Origin: CAVDHB01 sp963608705 | GTDB taxonomy: Bacteria > Bacteroidota > Bacteroidia > Bacteroidales > Bacteroidaceae | Reading direction: 5' to 3' | DNA length: 16,902 bases | Assembly: GCA_963608705.1 (NCBI GenBank) | Contig: CAVDHB010000014.1 | Coordinates: 1 to 16,902 of the forward strand | In this document: one piece after another, positions 13,597 to 16,902 of the stretch | Position numbering within the stretch: position 1 is the first letter of the stretch | Layout: every line of letters begins with the position of its first letter | Notes under the pieces: model-generated | Told to the model about the DNA's origin: nothing | The model's database searches: none | The model's input: only the letters and a program-made list of their open reading frames with translations | Translations under genes and position numbers: made by a program

Positions 13597-14835
13597 ATGA
13601 CAGAACAAGAACAGTCAAAAACCGAATTGATCCTGATTCGTATCACGGGTGTGGATCGTCCTGGACTGACGGCTTCCGTGACAAAGATTCTGGCGAACTA
13701 CAATGTGGACATTCTCGACATTGGTCAGGCCGACATCCATGATACGTTGTCACTGGGCATCCTGTGCAAGACCAATGAACTGGATTCGGGTTTTATCATG
13801 AAAGAGTTGCTCTTCAAAGCAGCGGACTTGAACGTGAACGTCCGTTTCTATCCTGTGTCTGCGGAAGACTACGAACATTGGGTAAGCCTGCAAGGGAAAA
13901 ACCGCTATATTCTCACACTGTTAGGACGTAAACTGACAGCGAAAGAGATATCCTCCGCCACGGAAGTCATTTATGAACAAGGACTGAACATCGATGGCAT
14001 CCGCCGTCTGACAGGACGTATTCCTTTGGACGAGCATTTAGCCAAGTCACGCTCTTGCATCGAGCTGTCCCTCCGAGGCACTCCGAAAGACATTAACGAG
14101 CTACGCCACCAGTTAGCGGAAGTGTCAGCCCAGAAATCTATGGACTTCTCTTTCCAAAAGGACACGATGTTCCGCCGTATGCGCCGCTTGATTTGTTTCG
14201 ATATGGACTCCACGCTTATACAGACAGAATGTATAGACGAGATGGCAGCCCGTGCGGGAGTGGGAGACAAGGTGAAAGAGATTACCGCACGTGCCATGCG
14301 AGGCGAAATCGACTTCAAGGAAAGCTTCACCGAACGTCTGGCACTCCTCAAGGGACTGGATGAGTCCGTACTGAAAGACATTGCGGAGAAACTTCCTATC
14401 ACCGAAGGTACCGACCGTCTGATGACAGTGTTGAAACGGTATGGCTACAAGATAGCTATCCTTTCCGGTGGATTCACCTATTTCGGGAAATACCTGAAAG
14501 ACCGTTACGGTATTGACTACGTGTACGCCAATGAAATGGAAATCGTGGACGGGAAGTTGACAGGACGTTTCTTGGGTGAGATTGTAGACGGAAAACGAAA
14601 GGCTGAACTCTTGAAGCTTATCGCCCAAGTGGAGAATGTAGATTTAGCGCAAACCATCGCCGTGGGAGACGGTGCCAATGACCTTCCGATGATTTCAGAG
14701 GCAGGACTGGGTATTGCCTTCCATGCAAAACCAAAGGTAGTAGCCAACGCTCAACAATCCATCAATACGATTGGACTGGACGGCGTACTCTACTTCCTTG
14801 GCTTCAAAGACTCCTATATCGAGGATCCTCGATAG
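13597..14835 (+). CDS. serB: phosphoserine phosphatase with two N-terminal ACT domains
   Basis: A 412-residue cytoplasmic enzyme for the last step of L-serine synthesis (O-phosphoserine to serine). Residues 1-185 hold two ACT-like regulatory domains: GVDRPGLTASVTKILANYNV opens the first, and YILTLLGRKLTAKEIS the second. The HAD catalytic domain starts at about 197: DMDSTLIQTE (nucleophile D202, acid/base D204), S290 in LSGGFTYF, K334, and GDGANDLPM (358-366) for magnesium. ACT domains often bind serine or other amino acids and give feedback control. The gene follows lutC by 34 nt and is probably read through from the lutABC promoter, since no box of its own is seen. A terminator lies after it. 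An 18-bp palindrome covers its last codons and the stop. Confidence 0.95.
   Translation: MTEQEQSKTELILIRITGVDRPGLTASVTKILANYNVDILDIGQADIHDTLSLGILCKTNELDSGFIMKELLFKAADLNVNVRFYPVSAEDYEHWVSLQGKNRYILTLLGRKLTAKEISSATEVIYEQGLNIDGIRRLTGRIPLDEHLAKSRSCIELSLRGTPKDINELRHQLAEVSAQKSMDFSFQKDTMFRRMRRLICFDMDSTLIQTECIDEMAARAGVGDKVKEITARAMRGEIDFKESFTERLALLKGLDESVLKDIAEKLPITEGTDRLMTVLKRYGYKIAILSGGFTYFGKYLKDRYGIDYVYANEMEIVDGKLTGRFLGEIVDGKRKAELLKLIAQVENVDLAQTIAVGDGANDLPMISEAGLGIAFHAKPKVVANAQQSINTIGLDGVLYFLGFKDSYIEDPR
14817..14834. repeat. perfect 18-bp palindrome over the serB stop codon
   Basis: TATCGAGGATCCTCGATA is a perfect palindrome covering the last codons and most of the TAG stop. As RNA it could form a 7-bp stem with a GATC loop. 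A longer version, CCTA-(TA)-TCGAG with CTCGATAGG (14813-14836), has one bulge. It lies 38 nt before the true terminator hairpin. Confidence 0.55.
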
Positions 14836-14872
14836 GTAAAGCCTGCGAAGTATTTCATTAATTTTCTTTTTG

Positions 14873-14913
14873 AGTCCTGCTTTCTTCAGCGGAAGACAGC
14901 AGGACTTTCTTTA
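14873..14913 (+). terminator. rho-independent terminator after serB
   Basis: AGTCCTGCT (14873-14881) pairs with AGCAGGACT (14898-14906), and the stem continues inward as TTCTTC with GGAAGA. The T-rich tail TTCTTTATT follows. It overlaps the end of convergent ribF. On the minus strand the downstream side is A-rich, so it serves serB rather than ribF. Confidence 0.85.
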
Positions 14914-15840
14914 TTCCACAAGCAGCTGGTCGCACATCGCCTTGTCTTTCTCCAATTGCTCCCGCAACAGTGACAGATTCTCAAAGCGTCGCTCCGAGCG
15001 GATTCGCTTGACTAACGACACGGAGAACGACTCTCCATAAATATCCTCATTGAAATTCAGAATATACGTTTCAATCGTTCGCTGAGATCCGTTATGCACC
15101 GTGGGACGTGTACCGATGTTCAGCATTCCCTTGTACCGCCTGTCTCTCACAGACACCCATACCGCATAGACACCACCTCCGGGTATCAGTTTCCGTGCGT
15201 CTTCCGGCTGCATATTCGCCGTAGGGAATTGAATAGTCCTTCCTACCTGAAAGCCTTTCACCACGGTGCCAGCCAACGTGTACTCATAGCCCAACATCCG
15301 ATTCGCCTTTTCCACATCACCCATTTCCAACAAACGGCGTATGACAGAAGAGCTTACTTTCTCCTCTTCCAACGTATAGCCTCCGGCGTGTACCACCTTT
15401 ATGCCCAATTCTTTGCCATAACGACAATAATCTTCGAATCCCTCCGCTCTGTTATGCCCGAAGCGATGGTCATAGCCGATGACCAGCACACGTACATTAA
15501 AATGGTCTCGCAAGACCTTTTCCATAAAATCGTATGCGGAGAATTTCGCCATCTCCTGCGTGAAGTTCAGCACCATGCACAAATCCGCCCCAGTGGAAGC
15601 CAATCTGCGCAACTTCTCCTCAGGAGCGCAAAGCAACCGGGACACATAACCCGGCTGCACAATCTCACGAGGGGAACGCTCAAAAGTGACCAAGGCGGAA
15701 GGCATGTGATTCTCCTCCGCATAGCGCAATACCTGACGGATGAGATACTGATGCCCTTTATGCACCCCATCAAAGAAGCCGACTGTCGCCACGCAAGGTG
15801 CCAAAGAAGGCCGATACATCGCCGGTCGTATAAATATCAT
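14911..15840 (-). CDS. ribF: bifunctional riboflavin kinase / FAD synthetase
   Basis: A 309-residue cytoplasmic enzyme that phosphorylates riboflavin to FMN and then adenylates FMN to FAD. The N-terminal nucleotidyl-transferase domain has GFFDGVHKGHQYL (HxGH at 27-30), GYDHRFGHNR (122-131) and SSSVIR (163-168). The C-terminal riboflavin-kinase domain has GRTIQFPTANM (PTAN 206-209) and the barrel strands GGVYAVWVSV, YKGMLNIGTRPTV and ETYILNF. The length is typical of the bacterial bifunctional form. The ATG at 15840 lies 3 nt after the stop of the upstream HAD gene, so the two are one transcript from the promoter at 16491-16522. No FMN riboswitch is seen. Confidence 0.95.
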   Translation of the reverse strand: MIFIRPAMYRPSLAPCVATVGFFDGVHKGHQYLIRQVLRYAEENHMPSALVTFERSPREIVQPGYVSRLLCAPEEKLRRLASTGADLCMVLNFTQEMAKFSAYDFMEKVLRDHFNVRVLVIGYDHRFGHNRAEGFEDYCRYGKELGIKVVHAGGYTLEEEKVSSSVIRRLLEMGDVEKANRMLGYEYTLAGTVVKGFQVGRTIQFPTANMQPEDARKLIPGGGVYAVWVSVRDRRYKGMLNIGTRPTVHNGSQRTIETYILNFNEDIYGESFSVSLVKRIRSERRFENLSLLREQLEKDKAMCDQLLVE

Positions 15841-15843
15841 AGC

Positions 15844-16461
15844 TTAGTCTTTAAAAAGGTTCATCCACTCGCCGGGGATTTTTGGGCAAAACGTGTGTAT
15901 GCCCAACGCCTCAGCCGCCGTGCAGTTAGCCTCTGCATCATCAATAAAAAGAGTCTCGTCCGGTTCAGCCTCTGTCTTGGACAGCACCCGTTCGAAGATA
16001 GCGGCATCCGGTTTTGCTAAGTGCAAGTCACAGGAAAGAAAGATGCGGTCGAAATAATAGTTCACCGTATTTCCCTCCACCTTGAAAAGTTCCTTGCCCA
16101 TTTCCCAATGCAACACATTCGTATTGCTGAGCAAATAGATGTGTTCATACCTGTTGCGAAGCGTGCGGAGCATCGCCAGCCGTTCTGCGGGGATTGTCAC
16201 TAACATAGCGTTCCACGCCGCAGTCAGTTGCGCATCCGTCAATTCTGGCGCATGAAAGAGAAGTCTCACTTCCTCCCAGAATTCTTTAGGAGAAATCTCG
16301 CCAAGCTCCATCTTCTGAAATACGCCGTTTGAAAGACAGGTATTCAGATAAGGCATGACATTCAGCCCCAACTGTGCAAACGAGCGGATGCACCGGTCAG
16401 GATTCAAATCCACCAATACCCCGCCAAAGTCAAATATCAGGTTCTTTATCTTCTTATCCAT
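15844..16461 (-). CDS. HAD-superfamily phosphatase (YihX-like), upstream of ribF
   Basis: A cytoplasmic hydrolase of 205 residues from the ATG at 16461. HAD motif I is FDFGGVLVDLN (nucleophile D11, with Gly at the usual second-Asp position as in the DxGxV subgroup). Motif II is LLSNTN (S112), the motif III Lys is in AKPDAA (K150), and motif IV is FIDDAEANC (D174, D175). A small helical cap lies between motifs I and II. This resembles the YihX/sugar-phosphate and epoxide-hydrolase-N-terminal group, and substrates cannot be read from the sequence. The gene is first in an operon with ribF, 3 nt apart. An alternative ATG 7 codons upstream (16482) would leave almost no leader after the promoter box; the downstream start gives about 30 nt from the box, like other genes here. 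Confidence 0.85.
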   Translation of the reverse strand: MDKKIKNLIFDFGGVLVDLNPDRCIRSFAQLGLNVMPYLNTCLSNGVFQKMELGEISPKEFWEEVRLLFHAPELTDAQLTAAWNAMLVTIPAERLAMLRTLRNRYEHIYLLSNTNVLHWEMGKELFKVEGNTVNYYFDRIFLSCDLHLAKPDAAIFERVLSKTEAEPDETLFIDDAEANCTAAEALGIHTFCPKIPGEWMNLFKD

Positions 16462-16490
16462 ATACAATATACGTTTAGCCATTCAGCAAA

Positions 16491-16522
16491 CAAATGTAGC
16501 AGATTTTACGGTAATGAGCAAA
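16491..16522 (-). promoter_or_regulatory. full Bacteroides promoter for the HAD-ribF operon
   Basis: On the minus strand TTTG (16522-16519), a 20-nt spacer and TACATTTG (16498-16491) fit the consensus. It lies back to back with the tRNA promoter, the two -33 elements being 14 bp apart. Confidence 0.75.
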
Positions 16523-16536
16523 TTTCAAGCGTTTTA

Positions 16537-16568
16537 TTTGGCGATACAAAATGTTTTGCGTATTTTTG
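16537..16568 (+). promoter_or_regulatory. full Bacteroides promoter for the tRNA gene
   Basis: TTTG (16537-16540), a 20-nt spacer and TATTTTTG (16561-16568) fit the consensus. The start of transcription would be near 16575, about 14 nt before the mature tRNA. Confidence 0.8.
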
Positions 16569-16588
16569 CATACGCTTATAAGCGGAGC

Positions 16589-16662
16589 GGGCTTTTAGCT
16601 CAGTTGGTTAGAGCAACAGACTCATAATCTGGAGGTCCTAGGTTCAAGCCCTAGATGGCCCA
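16589..16662 (+). tRNA. tRNA with CAT anticodon (elongator Met, possibly Ile2)
   Basis: A 74-nt cloverleaf. The acceptor is GGGCTTT with ATGGCCC, and includes a T5-G68 wobble and a T6-T67 mismatch. The D-stem is GCTC/GAGC. The anticodon arm has the loop CTCATAA with anticodon CAT at 16623-16625 and an A27-G43 mismatch. The T-stem is CTAGG/CCTAG with loop TTCAAGC. The discriminator is A73 and CCA is not encoded. It lacks the initiator's three G-C pairs in the anticodon stem and C1-A72 mismatch, so it is not tRNA-fMet. CAT can also belong to the lysidine-modified tRNA-Ile2, and sequence reading alone does not exclude that. Confidence 0.9.
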
Positions 16663-16670
16663 CGCAATGC

Positions 16671-16709
16671 AAACGCTGATTACTTGACGCACAAGTATTC
16701 AGCGTTTTT
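16671..16709 (+). terminator. terminator of the tRNA transcript
   Basis: AAACGCTGA with TCAGCGTTT, continued inward by TACTTG with CAAGTA around a short loop, followed by further Ts. It starts 8 nt after the tRNA. Confidence 0.88.
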
Positions 16710-16744
16710 CTATGTCTTTCCTAAAAAATACTCTTCCCGAGAAC

Positions 16745-16820
16745 ATTACACTGGCCGTGTAATCCAATTACAACGCCCCTGTGTAATTGTGTTACAAAGA
16801 GGCTGTAAAAATCCTGTAAT
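16745..16820. promoter_or_regulatory. array of three TTACA/TGTAA dyads, 23-bp period
   Basis: TTACA-N7-TGTAA (16746-16762), TTACA-N9-TGTAA (16768-16786) and TTACA-N7-TGTAA (16792-16808) are separated by 5-nt spacers, and one extra TGTAAT half-site follows at 16815-16820. The dyad centres are 16754, 16777 and 16800. The first two dyads extend to ATTACAC/GTGTAAT and CAATTACA/TGTAATTG. The regular layout looks like a multi-site operator or iteron set. The bound protein is unknown, and the gene it may control lies beyond the window. Confidence 0.6.
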
Positions 16821-16902
16821 ATGAACTATAATAAGAAAACTGCATACGGTTAACGATAATTAGCATAATCATGCAAGTTATCGTGCATGGCAAGCTCGTC
16901 GG

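Noticed and set aside
15094..16020. 308-codon plus-strand ORF
   Set aside because: It is antisense to ribF and the HAD gene, both of which have clear catalytic motifs. The product is rich in His, Arg and Ser, as shadow frames are.
15841..16461. FMN riboswitch before ribF
   Set aside because: The gap between the HAD gene and ribF is 3 nt and the leader of the operon is about 25 nt, too short for an RFN element.
16850..16902. Possible partial genes at the right edge: a plus-strand ATG at 16871 open to the end, or a minus-strand frame ending at 16850
   Set aside because: Only 10-17 codons are visible in either case, which is too little to support a call. Which is real decides whether the dyad array is upstream or downstream of a gene.
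16663..16902. Integrated element at the tRNA 3' end
   Set aside because: No repeat of the tRNA 3' end and no integrase sequence is visible; the window stops too early to test it.
1..16902. CRISPR array, defence island or insertion sequence
   Set aside because: No direct repeats with regular spacers, transposase or known defence genes were found. The 23-bp array at the right edge has conserved half-sites within each unit but is too short and dyadic for CRISPR.

Overview
The window looks like ordinary chromosomal DNA from a gut Bacteroidales bacterium, most likely Bacteroides, Phocaeicola or Parabacteroides. Three things point there. Several genes belong to families typical of that group: a DUF4294 protein, an exported helix-hairpin-helix/beta-barrel protein, short TonB proteins and a LuxR-type regulator without a receiver domain. 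Most promoters match the Bacteroides consensus (TTTG, 19-20 nt, TAnnTTTG). Shine-Dalgarno sequences are largely absent. The genus call is inference; no rRNA or other marker gene is present.

Layout from left to right. Positions 1-292 hold a run of small hairpins and the promoter of a PAS-like/LuxR regulator (293-1030, +). A shared terminator separates this gene from a convergent small outer-membrane-barrel-like protein (1115-1633, -). A 415-base gap follows (1634-2048), with a palindrome and a strong terminator. This terminator ends a tight four-gene minus-strand run (5817 down to 2049): radical SAM protein, TonB-like protein, flavin reductase, Wzx-like flippase. Upstream of it is an exported protein with a degenerate ComEA-like helix-hairpin-helix module and a predicted beta-barrel (5888-7942, -). 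It is divergent from a DUF4294 exported protein (8061-8690, +). Next come an SLC13-type permease with RCK_C domains (8772-10661, +), a terminator, and the L-lactate oxidation genes lutA, lutB and lutC, followed 34 nt later by a two-ACT-domain serB (10854-14835, +). On the minus strand ribF (FMN/FAD synthesis) lies behind a HAD phosphatase, 3 nt apart (16461 down to 14911). A CAT-anticodon tRNA (16589-16662, +) is transcribed divergently from them and has its own terminator. The last 190 bases hold a striking array of TTACA/TGTAA dyads with centres exactly 23 bp apart.

Functional themes: envelope biogenesis and transport (flippase, TonB, barrel proteins, SLC13), lactate-to-pyruvate oxidation with serine synthesis, and flavin cofactor synthesis. 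Five start codons were moved downstream from the longest ORF. In three cases (5817, 7942, 8772) the longer start lies inside or upstream of a consensus promoter. For the HAD gene (16461) the longer start would leave almost no leader. For lutB (11597) the extension is lutA read in another frame.

No defence system, CRISPR array, insertion sequence or clearly foreign island is visible. The best candidates for something undescribed are the 23-bp-phased dyad array beside the tRNA and the exported HhH/beta-barrel protein.
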